Positions 1-6,423 of a DNA stretch of 10,923 nt are shown here, piece after piece (positions within the stretch are counted from its first letter, which is position 1; each line of letters opens with the position of its first letter). Location: the NCBI GenBank assembly GCA_964600645.1, contig CAZRJL010000032.1, positions 1-10,923 of the forward strand, in the 5' to 3' direction. This DNA comes from UBA12151 sp964600645 (GTDB lineage: Bacteria > Patescibacteriota > Minisyncoccia > Moranbacterales > UBA9337). The position numbers and the translations under genes are program-made. The notes under the pieces are model-generated. The model ran no database searches. It saw only the letters and a program-made list of their open reading frames with translations, and was not told where the DNA came from.

Positions 1-693
1 ACTGAATACAACGTCGCCAAATTCAAAAAGAAAGCCGAAAAACATATCAAGGATATTTTGGAACGCGGAAAAATTCCGATTATTTGTGGCGGAACCGGAT
101 TTTGGATCAAAGCGATTGTCGATAATGTGAATTTTCCCAAAGTGAAACCGGACTGGAAATTGCGAGCAAAACTGGAAAAAGAAAGTGCGGAAAAATTATT
201 CAAAAAATTGCAGAAACTTGACCCTGAGCGAGCAAAAAATATTGATGCCCAAAATAAAGTGAGATTGATTCGCGCCATTGAAATTTGCAAAGCCATCGGG
301 AAAGTCCCTTCAATCAAGAATCAGGAATCAGGAATTAGGAATCAGGAATTTCTGCAAATCGGAATCGATTGGCCGAAAGAAAAACTGAATGAAAGAATAA
401 AAATAAGGCTTGACCAAAGATTTGATGAGGGTATGATTGATGAGGTTGCGAATTTACATTTTGAAAAAAAAGTAAGCTGGAAAAGACTAGAATTATTCGG
501 ACTTGAATACCGATGCATTGCCGAGTATCTCCAGGGAAAAATCGGAGAAAAAGAAATGCGGGAAAAATTATATTTCGACATTGTGCATTACGCCAAACGC
601 CAACGCACTTGGTTTGCCCGCGACAAAAGAATCATCTGGCTCAAAGACTACAAAAAAATTGAAAAAGAAGTTTCAAATTTCCTCCAAAAATAA
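1..693 (+). CDS. miaA: tRNA dimethylallyltransferase MiaA (5' end missing)
   Basis: MiaA transfers a dimethylallyl group to N6 of A37 in tRNAs that read UNN codons. The reading frame is open from base 1, so the P-loop N-terminus lies outside the window and about 230 C-terminal residues are present. Family marks are the GGTGFWI motif (bases 88-108; usually GGTGFYI), the middle-domain stretch NKVRLIRAIEI, and the C-terminal YAKRQRTWF followed by RDKR and a Trp-Leu near the end. An oddity is a five-unit 7-bp tandem repeat at 313-347 that encodes IKNQESG-IRNQE exactly where other MiaA proteins have a short variable linker; it keeps the frame and probably forms a surface loop. The gene ends in TAA, and a hairpin terminator follows four bases later. 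It is the only rightward protein gene and converges with the gatB cluster. Identification is secure; the start is not visible. Confidence 0.96.
   Translation, partial: TEYNVAKFKKKAEKHIKDILERGKIPIICGGTGFWIKAIVDNVNFPKVKPDWKLRAKLEKESAEKLFKKLQKLDPERAKNIDAQNKVRLIRAIEICKAIGKVPSIKNQESGIRNQEFLQIGIDWPKEKLNERIKIRLDQRFDEGMIDEVANLHFEKKVSWKRLELFGLEYRCIAEYLQGKIGEKEMREKLYFDIVHYAKRQRTWFARDKRIIWLKDYKKIEKEVSNFLQK
313..347 (+). repeat. 7-bp tandem repeat (ATCAGGA-type, five units) inside miaA
   Basis: Five consecutive heptamers are visible: ATCAAGA, ATCAGGA, ATCAGGA, ATTAGGA, ATCAGGA. Because 3 x 7 = 21 bases, the repeat translates as a seven-residue peptide period (IKNQESG, then IRNQE..). It sits in-frame inside miaA. 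Similar NQES-type heptad insertions are, to my knowledge, common in Patescibacteria genomes, which suggests an expanding simple repeat tolerated in a loop; that origin is an inference. Confidence 0.85.
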
Positions 694-696
694 ACC

Positions 697-728
697 AAGG
701 GCGGAGAATTTCTTCTCTGCCCTTTTGC
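697..728 (+). terminator. Rho-independent terminator of miaA
   Basis: Twelve-base arms at 697-708 and 713-724 pair with one G-U, leaving a TTTC loop, and the descending arm runs into TTTT. It starts four bases after the miaA stop. The T-run is short, so efficiency may be moderate. Confidence 0.75.
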
Positions 729-985
729 TTCCATGTCGCCAGATTCACCTAATGATTTCCGCAAGTGAGAACGAGCGGAATATGAATCAGTGGGTCGCAC
801 CCCCTAAATAGTTCACCCTGAGGAAGTGCCAAAAGCTTATATTGAAGTTTATTACTCCAAAAGCTCCCACCGTTGCCGTCCCAAACTCGGACGGTTGTAG
901 TGCCATGCTTTAGACATATTGCGCATCTGCCCGTAATAGCCAATGTACTCATAAGCTACCCCCTTTCTTTGTTAAAAAAGAACCA
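729..985. other. Intergenic region between the convergent miaA and gatB units
   Basis: No recognised gene lies here. The stretch is visibly richer in G+C (about 47% by hand count over 749-952) than its neighbours. On the minus strand it holds one short open frame (749-952) with a good ribosome binding site, described separately. In a second minus frame a peptide containing YNRPSLG ends at about 843. This vaguely recalls the C-terminal tails of DDE transposases, but I cannot support a transposase call. The region may be a decayed mobile or horizontally acquired remnant. Confidence 0.4.
749..952 (-). CDS. Possible 67-residue small protein, unrecognised
   Basis: An ATG at 950-952 on the minus strand is preceded by GAAAGGGGG (959-967) with a six-base gap, a strong Shine-Dalgarno sequence by the standards of this window. 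The predicted product has no recognisable family, signal peptide or clear membrane segment; three Cys residues are scattered through it. It lies just after the gatB terminator, so it would need read-through or its own promoter, and none is evident. The alternative is a remnant of a larger element read in another frame. No function can be given. Confidence that it is translated is low. Confidence 0.2.
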   Translation of the reverse strand: MSTLAITGRCAICLKHGTTTVRVWDGNGGSFWSNKLQYKLLALPQGELFRGCDPLIHIPLVLTCGNH

Positions 986-1010
986 CAAAAAAAATCACCC
1001 GATGGGTGAT
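986..1010 (-). terminator. Rho-independent terminator of the gatB cluster
   Basis: On the minus strand the arms ATCACCC and GGGTGAT (994-1010) close over a three-base loop and are followed by eight T (987-994, partly shared with the stem). Flanking A/T bases can lengthen the stem into the gatB stop codon. It starts one base after the stop and closes the leftward transcription unit. Confidence 0.88.
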
Positions 1011-1011
1011 T

Positions 1012-2505
1012 TTATACTATTGCCTTTTTTATCAACTCCATTGCAGTTTTTGGATTAGCTTTTCCCTTCGTTGCCGACATAACTTGTCCAACCAAAAATT
1101 GCAAAGCCCTGTCTTTTCCGGCTTTGAAATCTTCAACCGACTGTTGGTTTTTTGCCAAAATATCTTGGATGATTTTTTCCAATTCCGTGTCATCTTCCAT
1201 CTGCATCAAATTCTTCTCCTCGATAATTTGCGACGGATCGCCTCCGGTTCGATACATTTCTCGCAGGACCGTTTGTGCCGCGCTAGAATTGATTTTTCCA
1301 TCTGCCACAATACCAACAAATTCCGCATAATTTTCCGGAGTAATTTGAATGTCCCGAATTGAATGTCCGCCTTCGGTCAAATGCTTGCGCAGTTCCGTAT
1401 TGATATAATTTGCCGCCAATTTTGCCGCTTTTTTTCCGTCGCAAGAAAATTCCTTAGCGCAAATTTTTTCTTCAAGTTCACTGACAGTTTTTTCAAAATA
1501 ATCAGCCAAATCTCTTTCTGAAACCAAAAGTTCCACAGCATCAGGCGTAAGTTCATATTGCTCGGAAAAACGCTTGGCTTTTTCCGCCGGCATTTCCGGA
1601 AGAAGCAAGCGCATTTTTTCAAAATAATCTTTGGAAAATTTCATTGGAGGAATATCAGGTTCCGGAAAATATCGATAATCATGAGCGGATTCTTTTTTTC
1701 TCTGCGAAACAGTCTCGTTTCGATTAGCATCCCATCCTCGCGTTTCCTGCACTATTTTCTTTCCCGCTTCTAATTCTTCGGTCTGCCGTTTGATTTCAAA
1801 ATTAATCGCCTTTTCCACAAATTTGAAAGAATTGATATTTTTCACTTCCACCTTCGTCCCGGAAAGTCTGTCCTCCCCTTCTTTATACAAAGAAATATTC
1901 GCTTCACAGCGCATATTCCCCTTTTCCATATCAGCGTCAGAAATTTTCAAATATCGGCAAATCTGTTGCAATTTCTGACAAAAAATTCTCGCTTCATCCC
2001 CGCTTTCAAAATCCGGCTCGGTTACCAGCTCCATAAGCGGCACTCCGGCGCGGTTGAAATCCACCAAGGTATAGTCCGTTCCTTTAGGATGTGTGAGTTT
2101 GCCAGTGTCCTCCTCGAGATGAATCCGAGTAATTCCGATAACCTTCTTCATACCATTTCCTTTGTCTTTCGTTCCCTCAATTTCCAATTTTCCATTTTCG
2201 CAAAGCGGCTGGTCATACTGAGAAATTTGATATCCTTTGGGAATGTCTGGGTAAAAATAGTTTTTGCGGTCAAATTTGGATTTTTCGCGAATTGTGCATC
2301 CTAATGCCAATCCGGCAAGTTGCACAAATTCAACGGCTTTTTGATTGGGAACGGGAAGCGTTCCGGGTTGTGCCGTGCAAACCGGGCAAATATGCACATT
2401 CGGCTTTTTTTCCAATCCCAGTCCATTTTTGCACCCGCAAAACATCTTGGAGTCAGTCTTAAGCTCCACATGAATCTCCATCCCAATTGTCGATTTGTAT
2501 TTCAT
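1012..2505 (-). CDS. gatB: Aspartyl/glutamyl-tRNA amidotransferase subunit B
   Basis: GatB is the tRNA-binding kinase subunit of the GatCAB complex, which converts Glu-tRNA(Gln) (and often Asp-tRNA(Asn)) to the amidated form in cells lacking GlnRS or AsnRS. The 497 residues match the family length. The N-terminus has the IGMEIHVEL signature (residues 7-15) and four cysteines C23, C25, C40, C43 in a CxC...CxxC layout expected for the bound zinc; DYTLVDFNRAGVPLMELV follows in the cradle domain. The last ~150 residues form the helical and YqeY-like tRNA-binding tail. The start is the ATG at 2503-2505, which gives the expected N-terminus; no Shine-Dalgarno sequence is visible. It lies 41 bases after the CYTH gene and is probably cotranscribed with the nucleotide genes. 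gatA and gatC are not in the window, so the complex is encoded at more than one locus. Confidence 0.97.
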   Translation of the reverse strand: MKYKSTIGMEIHVELKTDSKMFCGCKNGLGLEKKPNVHICPVCTAQPGTLPVPNQKAVEFVQLAGLALGCTIREKSKFDRKNYFYPDIPKGYQISQYDQPLCENGKLEIEGTKDKGNGMKKVIGITRIHLEEDTGKLTHPKGTDYTLVDFNRAGVPLMELVTEPDFESGDEARIFCQKLQQICRYLKISDADMEKGNMRCEANISLYKEGEDRLSGTKVEVKNINSFKFVEKAINFEIKRQTEELEAGKKIVQETRGWDANRNETVSQRKKESAHDYRYFPEPDIPPMKFSKDYFEKMRLLLPEMPAEKAKRFSEQYELTPDAVELLVSERDLADYFEKTVSELEEKICAKEFSCDGKKAAKLAANYINTELRKHLTEGGHSIRDIQITPENYAEFVGIVADGKINSSAAQTVLREMYRTGGDPSQIIEEKNLMQMEDDTELEKIIQDILAKNQQSVEDFKAGKDRALQFLVGQVMSATKGKANPKTAMELIKKAIV

Positions 2506-2546
2506 ATCGTTCTAAAATCTTAACCTTTTTATCATTCTATCATTTA

Positions 2547-3215
2547 TTACTCAACATTAAAAACCTCTTCTGTTCCATAGTAATCTTTCCAGTTTTTGTT
2601 ATAAAAGTCAAACATTCTCTCCAGTCTATCCTGAGAAAGTTCTTTCAATTCAAGTTCTCCCATAAAATCCAAAATTTTTCGCTTGGCATCTTCCAGCTCA
2701 TCTCGATTTTCTGTTTCAATTTCAAATTCAGACAAATATCCATATCCGGCATTTTTGTCTATTGTAATATAAAAATCATCTTTTCCATATTCCTCTCTTT
2801 CGCGAGACCATTTGGCTTGATAATCAAATCCTGCCTCCAGAATAATTTTATCCAATTCATCCAGGGAAATATCAACTTTTTCTTCAAATTCCATCCGTAA
2901 AATTCCGTTAGATGAAGTGGTGTCATCCACGGAAGCCTTCACTACGAAATGAGCTTGCCCGTTCATTTCCCTTGTCCGAAATGAATGATTATTGCCATCC
3001 TCCAAAATCTTCTTGAGTTTCTCTTTCTTCTCATTGTCAAAAAGTGGCAAAAGTTTTTCCTCAAGCTTTTTCAAATCCCCATTACTCAAAAAATAATGAT
3101 TAAGCTGTTTATATTTATTTGATAATTCAATCCCCTGCTCCGCGAGTTTATCTCGCAATTTTTGAGCATTTTCCTTGGTCTGCAACAAACTTTTTATTTC
3201 AACTTCGTATTTCAT
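2547..3215 (-). CDS. CYTH-domain protein (adenylate cyclase IV / triphosphatase type)
   Basis: CYTH proteins form an eight-stranded beta tunnel that binds triphosphates with metal ions; members are class IV adenylate cyclases, thiamine triphosphatases and inorganic triphosphatases. The hallmark ExExK is present (E4-V-E6-I-K8). Further tunnel residues are visible in order: R80 and R82, K93, R107-x-E109-x-E111, K135/R138/R140, D153, and the acidic E163-x-E165-x-E167. All the charged positions appear intact, so the protein is probably active. Length, 222 residues, is normal for the larger members. A charged helical insert (about residues 45-75) separates the first strands. The ATG lies five bases after the folA stop, with AGGT eight to nine bases upstream. 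Substrate cannot be assigned; its place at the end of a dTMP-synthesis cluster makes a nucleotide or inorganic triphosphatase role more attractive than cAMP synthesis. Confidence 0.88.
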   Translation of the reverse strand: MKYEVEIKSLLQTKENAQKLRDKLAEQGIELSNKYKQLNHYFLSNGDLKKLEEKLLPLFDNEKKEKLKKILEDGNNHSFRTREMNGQAHFVVKASVDDTTSSNGILRMEFEEKVDISLDELDKIILEAGFDYQAKWSREREEYGKDDFYITIDKNAGYGYLSEFEIETENRDELEDAKRKILDFMGELELKELSQDRLERMFDFYNKNWKDYYGTEEVFNVE

Positions 3216-3220
3216 ATTTT

Positions 3221-3694
3221 TTACCTAGTTAATTCTAAAAATGAATATTTAAACCCATTTTCCTCATGATCTTCTCTCCTCACAACATTTTTAAACTCCG
3301 AATAATCCGGAAAAAAAACATCCGCATCCGTTGGCTCATCGTCTACTAGCGTAATATACAACTTATCCGCAAATGGCAATGACAATTTGTAAATCATTCC
3401 ACCACCAATCACAAAAACTTCCTCATCGGATTTTTTATATTCACGCAAAACCTCCTCCAAATCATTTCGCACCTCCGCTCCCTCAACTTTGTAATCTTTA
3501 TTCAAGGAAACAATAATATTCTTCCGATTAGGCAAAAGCCTGCCGATTGATTCATATGTTCGGTCGCCCATAATCACCGTGCGTCCGGAAGTAATCTCCC
3601 GAAAATGTTTGAGGTCATTTGGCAAATCCCAAATCAACTTATTATTCCTTCCTATTGCATTATTCTTGCCAACCGCAGCAATCATTGAAATCAT
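3221..3694 (-). CDS. folA: Dihydrofolate reductase
   Basis: DHFR reduces dihydrofolate to tetrahydrofolate and so regenerates the cofactor oxidised by thymidylate synthase, the neighbour immediately upstream. The 157 residues fit the bacterial length. Landmarks are AAVGKNNAIG at the Met20-loop region, W22 and the catalytic acid D27 in WDLPNDLKHF, the TYESIG helix start (46-51), LLPNRKNIIVS, and the VIGGGMIY nucleotide loop (95-102). An oddity: the usual MGR/K-T motif reads MGDRT, so position 44, an Arg that contacts the NADPH 2'-phosphate in E. coli, is Asp, and the residue after the GGG is Met rather than the Arg98 of E. coli. The start is six bases after thyA; a second ATG three codons in is possible. 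No Shine-Dalgarno sequence is visible, so translation is probably coupled. Confidence 0.96.
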   Translation of the reverse strand: MISMIAAVGKNNAIGRNNKLIWDLPNDLKHFREITSGRTVIMGDRTYESIGRLLPNRKNIIVSLNKDYKVEGAEVRNDLEEVLREYKKSDEEVFVIGGGMIYKLSLPFADKLYITLVDDEPTDADVFFPDYSEFKNVVRREDHEENGFKYSFLELTR

Positions 3695-3700
3695 ATGCTA

Positions 3701-4711
3701 TTATTTTTTATTCTTAGAATCCTGAACAAATTTTTTCCAACTTTTGTCAACAATTCCTCCTGTCGGAGAAAGAGATGCTTTGATCGTATCGTACGGATCA
3801 TATCCGATAAGTTCGATTTTTTCCGGAGTAAAATCATCAATCTCTTTGATAGAAGCATCGATTTTCACTTTTGGGAAATCACGAGGCTCTCTCTCAAGTT
3901 GCTCTCTGGCAGCATCAAAATGATCTTCATAAATATGCACATCTCCAAAAGTAAGAATAAACTCTCCCGGCTCATTGCCGGTTATTTGAGCAAGAATCAA
4001 TGCTAAAAGCGCATAACTGGCAATATTAAACGGCACACCAAGAAATATATCCGCAGACCGCTGATAAAGTTGCAAAGACAGCTTTCCGTTATTCACATTT
4101 ACCTGAAACATATTGTGGCAAATTGGAAAACGGCAAGCTTCTTCCGGCTTTGCCATTTCATACAAATACTCCGGATTCCAGGCCGTAAGCAAAGCACTGT
4201 GAGTACTCTTATCATTTCGCACATTGTCAATAATCCATTGCAACTGATCGATTTTTCTTCCATCTTTAGCTGGCCAATTTCTCCACATATCTCCATATAC
4301 GTGTGGCAAATTTCCATGTTTTTTTGCAAACTCATCATCTTCGGAAATTTTTTGTATAAACTCCTCTTTCGTCATTTCAGATTCAATGCCTTTTTCCATT
4401 TTTTCCCGATAAATCCTATATGGATAATCATCCCAAATATGGATCTTATTATCTACTAAATATTTTATATTTGACTGACCGGAGGCAAACCAATACAATT
4501 CTTGCAAAACACCCTTCCAGAAAACTCTCTTCGTTGTCAGTAAGGGAAAGCTTTCGCTCAAATCAAATCGCAACTGCTTGCCAAACAAACTGTACGTTTT
4601 TACTCCGGTTCCAGCATCAACTTGCTCTGCACCATTTTCAATCAAATTACGCATCAAATCCAAGTATTGATACTCCGGGTGTTTTTCATTTTTCATATTT
4701 TTATTAATCAT
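3701..4711 (-). CDS. thyA: Thymidylate synthase (ThyA type)
   Basis: ThyA methylates dUMP to dTMP using 5,10-methylene-tetrahydrofolate and releases dihydrofolate. The catalytic cysteine is C198 in FPICHNMFQ. QLYQRSADIFLGVPFNIASYALL carries the Arg/Ser phosphate contact and the Asn that selects uracil, so dUMP rather than dCMP is the expected substrate. LPHVYGDMWRNWP and ELYWFASGQSNI (catalytic Glu 71) are also conserved, as is the C-terminal region GYDPYDTIKA. At 336 residues it is longer than E. coli ThyA (264), mainly from an insert at about 95-130 and a C-terminal tail after residue 310. The arginine pair that binds phosphate across the dimer (SRR in E. coli) reads THS here, and the N-terminal loop Arg (E. 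coli R21) is also absent; this is unusual. The start codon overlaps the GNAT stop by eight bases; M6 is an alternative start. Confidence 0.95.
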   Translation of the reverse strand: MINKNMKNEKHPEYQYLDLMRNLIENGAEQVDAGTGVKTYSLFGKQLRFDLSESFPLLTTKRVFWKGVLQELYWFASGQSNIKYLVDNKIHIWDDYPYRIYREKMEKGIESEMTKEEFIQKISEDDEFAKKHGNLPHVYGDMWRNWPAKDGRKIDQLQWIIDNVRNDKSTHSALLTAWNPEYLYEMAKPEEACRFPICHNMFQVNVNNGKLSLQLYQRSADIFLGVPFNIASYALLALILAQITGNEPGEFILTFGDVHIYEDHFDAAREQLEREPRDFPKVKIDASIKEIDDFTPEKIELIGYDPYDTIKASLSPTGGIVDKSWKKFVQDSKNKK

Positions 4712-5180
4712 TGTTTAATTCAAAAAAATAAAATTTATTCTTATCTAAATTATTAGAACTTATATCACCTCTTTCAGTATATCCTCTTTTTGTTAACAAT
4801 TGAATCATTTCTTTAGATATTTTATATACCTTTGTTGAAACAACTTTTAACCCCTTCTCCTTTGCCATCTCCTCATTCATCTGTAATAATTTTGATGCTA
4901 TTCCTTGTTTTCTATATTTTTTATCAACTGCTAATATCCATAAATAAAAAGAATTATTTTTCTCAAAAGCAATTGAATTAGCAATCAATTTTTTATCATT
5001 TTTTACTAGACAAATAAAAGGCGCTTCATCTATCAGTCTTCGTCTATAATACTCCAGAGAATATGGCGCACTTGAATACATCCCCTTAAATATTTCACAA
5101 TTTAAAAATGCAATGTTTTCTAAATCGTCAATAGAGCCTCTACGAATATCAAATTCTTTGTATCTCATATTCAAATCCAT
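4704..5180 (-). CDS. GNAT-family N-acetyltransferase
   Basis: The fold is that of Gcn5-related acetyltransferases, which move an acetyl group from acetyl-CoA to an amine. Motif A is clear: strand LWILAVD, then KKYRKQGIASKLL, matching the R/Q-x-x-G-x-G/A pyrophosphate-binding loop, followed by a helix. A C-terminal KVYKISKEMIQLLTKRGY stretch fits motif B. The start is uncertain. The longest frame begins with a TTG at 5181-5183; I prefer the ATG at 5178-5180, which gives 158 residues, and an ATG at 5166-5168 is equally acceptable. The gene overlaps the end of the Nudix gene by 20-32 bases and its stop overlaps the thyA start, so it is translationally embedded in the nucleotide cluster. Its codons look more A+T-rich than those of thyA or gatB. 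Substrate unknown; a role in dTMP synthesis is not implied by sequence. Confidence 0.88.
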   Translation of the reverse strand: MDLNMRYKEFDIRRGSIDDLENIAFLNCEIFKGMYSSAPYSLEYYRRRLIDEAPFICLVKNDKKLIANSIAFEKNNSFYLWILAVDKKYRKQGIASKLLQMNEEMAKEKGLKVVSTKVYKISKEMIQLLTKRGYTERGDISSNNLDKNKFYFFELNND

Positions 5181-5574
5181 CAATAATTGCTTTCTTCATT
5201 AAATCTGAAACATGCAAATTTTCAAGTTCTTCTTTTTTTATCCATCTGTACAAATCATGCTCACTACTCAATTTCAGATTTTTAACATCAGATTTTATCA
5301 TCGCAATAAACTGAATATCAACCGTATGCCGCTGATTATCACTAGAAACATATGAAAAAACTGAATACGGACATACTACTTTAATATCAAGATTCGTTTC
5401 TTCCTTTATTTCTCGCACAAGGGCATCAATAGGGTTTTCTCCGAAATTTATCTTTCCGCCTGGCAATTCAAAAAAATCTGGTAAAAAATTTTCTTTCTGC
5501 GATCTTTTCAAAACAAGCACCCTTCCATCTCTTAATATAAACGCCGTAACTCCAATTTTTTGAATAGTTTCCAT
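5149..5574 (-). CDS. Nudix hydrolase (MutT-like)
   Basis: Nudix enzymes hydrolyse nucleoside diphosphates linked to a second group, often sanitising dNTPs or producing dNMPs. The Nudix box is intact: G40, E46, then REIKEET (54-60), which fits GX5EX7REUXEEXGU except that the late Gly is Asn61. ELPGGK leads into it and strands VTAFILRDGRVLVLKR precede it. With the ATG at 5572-5574 the protein has 141 residues, typical of the family; an upstream in-frame TTG (5596-5598) would overlap the deaminase gene and is less likely. The 3' end overlaps the GNAT gene. Between dCMP deaminase and ThyA, a dCTP or dUTP pyrophosphatase that supplies dCMP or dUMP would make sense, as would oxidised-dNTP cleanup; the sequence does not decide between them. 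Confidence 0.92.
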   Translation of the reverse strand: METIQKIGVTAFILRDGRVLVLKRSQKENFLPDFFELPGGKINFGENPIDALVREIKEETNLDIKVVCPYSVFSYVSSDNQRHTVDIQFIAMIKSDVKNLKLSSEHDLYRWIKKEELENLHVSDLMKKAIIDGFEYEIQRI

Positions 5575-5588
5575 GAAAAATTTAAATT

Positions 5589-6164
5589 TTAATGACAAGA
5601 TTCACATGAATGTCCGCAACATTCCTCATCCTCTCCGCAAGCAAGATCGTCTTCTATGAAAACATCCCCATCATATTTTCTGATTATTATCCCCCTCTTT
5701 TCCGCCAATTCTAAAGATTCATTTTCTTCTTCAACTTTTTCTCCGCCAGTCTGGATTCTTTCATAACTTTTGTAATATACAATTTCTTTTATTCCGGCAT
5801 TATTGAGCGCCTTCATACAATCATAACAAGGAAATAAAACTGAATACAAAGTCGCTCCACGAAGCCTGGAGCTGTCTTGCGCATTGATGATTCCATTTAT
5901 TTCCGCGTGCGCTCCGCGGCATCTTTTCAGTTTTCCGGTTTCCGGATCTCCATCAACTTTGGCGCACCCAACCTCAACGCAATGCAAATCCCCTTCAGTC
6001 GGACCATTGTATCCCATAGAAATAATTCTTTTATTTTTATCGACAAAAACCGCTCCGGTTTCATGAAATTTACAAGACGCTCTTTTTGAAACCATAATCG
6101 CCAAATTCATAAAAGTCTCATCCCAGCTCATTCTTTTTATCTTCGGATTTTCTTTGCTTACCAT
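5589..6164 (-). CDS. comEB: Deoxycytidylate (dCMP) deaminase, ComEB-type, with Cys-rich tail
   Basis: The enzyme deaminates dCMP to dUMP and so supplies the thymidylate synthase encoded downstream. The zinc site is complete: H86-A-E88 and P112-C113-YD-C116. The upstream motif SMGYNGPTEGDLHC (49-62) is the usual GYNG...HC of dCMP deaminases, in which an additional zinc is often bound. The family start is normally close to the MSWDE seen at residue 12; the ATG at 6162-6164 adds eleven residues and is kept because it lies 33 bases from the predicted transcript start. The protein is longer than most (191 residues) because of a C-terminal tail with five Cys and two His in the last 16 residues (C176, C182, C183, C187, C190, H185, H191). 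This tail is not part of the catalytic domain. First gene of the cluster, so expression depends directly on the promoter at 6204-6232. Confidence 0.93.
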   Translation of the reverse strand: MVSKENPKIKRMSWDETFMNLAIMVSKRASCKFHETGAVFVDKNKRIISMGYNGPTEGDLHCVEVGCAKVDGDPETGKLKRCRGAHAEINGIINAQDSSRLRGATLYSVLFPCYDCMKALNNAGIKEIVYYKSYERIQTGGEKVEEENESLELAEKRGIIIRKYDGDVFIEDDLACGEDEECCGHSCESCH

Positions 6165-6203
6165 ATCTTTTTGTTTATTTTATAAATAATCTATCACTTT
6201 TTC

Positions 6204-6232
6204 ATTATACCACCCTCCAAAAATCCAATCAA
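6204..6232 (-). promoter_or_regulatory. Sigma70-type promoter of the dCMP deaminase-gatB cluster
   Basis: On the minus strand, TTGATT (6227-6232) and TATAAT (6204-6209) are separated by exactly 17 bases. The transcript would start near 6197, giving a 33-base leader before the deaminase ATG. The -10 box is perfect and the -35 box matches four of six. Because downstream genes overlap or abut and no terminator is seen before 1010, this promoter could drive all seven genes. Confidence 0.75.
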
Positions 6233-6281
6233 CTACCAATATTAAGTCAAAAAACCACCCAAAAATCAAACCATTTCTAAA

Positions 6282-6315
6282 TTCACATAATCCCACGGCC
6301 GTGGAATTATGTGAA
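6282..6315. repeat. 34-bp near-perfect palindrome with GGCC core
   Basis: Arms of 17 bases (6282-6298 and 6299-6315) are reverse complements with a single mismatch, meeting at CGG/CCG without a loop. It lies upstream of the deaminase promoter and 68 bases downstream of the orphan gene's terminator. On neither strand is it followed by a good T-run, so it is not an obvious terminator. Possibilities are a dimeric regulator site, a REP/MITE-like dispersed element, or a structured RNA end. The palindrome is seen directly; the roles are inference. Confidence 0.7.
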
Positions 6316-6374
6316 AAAAATAAATAAAAAAAACTGCCGAATTATCGCATACGCGTCAAATTGACAAATTGCTA

Positions 6375-6417
6375 TATTAAAAAAGGATTACCTGTGAAAA
6401 TTTCACAGGTAATCCTT
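6375..6417 (-). terminator. Rho-independent terminator of the orphan Cys-rich gene
   Basis: Seventeen-base arms (6383-6399 and 6401-6417) are perfectly complementary around one central base; the practical loop is AT-rich and a few bases long. On the minus strand the hairpin ends in a run of six T before AATATAG. It begins seven bases after the stop of the gene at 6424. This is the longest and cleanest terminator in the window. Confidence 0.88.
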
Positions 6418-6423
6418 GGCAAA

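Noticed and set aside
749..960. Transposase remnant
   Set aside because: The YNRPSLG peptide only weakly recalls DDE transposase tails; there is no catalytic motif, terminal inverted repeat or target duplication that I can see.
1006..2504. Several plus-strand open frames of 60-118 codons opposite gatB
   Set aside because: They are antisense shadows of a confidently identified gene and contain no recognisable protein sequence.
5575..5598. TTG start for the Nudix gene overlapping the deaminase stop
   Set aside because: The ATG at 5574 gives the typical Nudix N-terminus and avoids a non-ATG start; the added residues are low-complexity.
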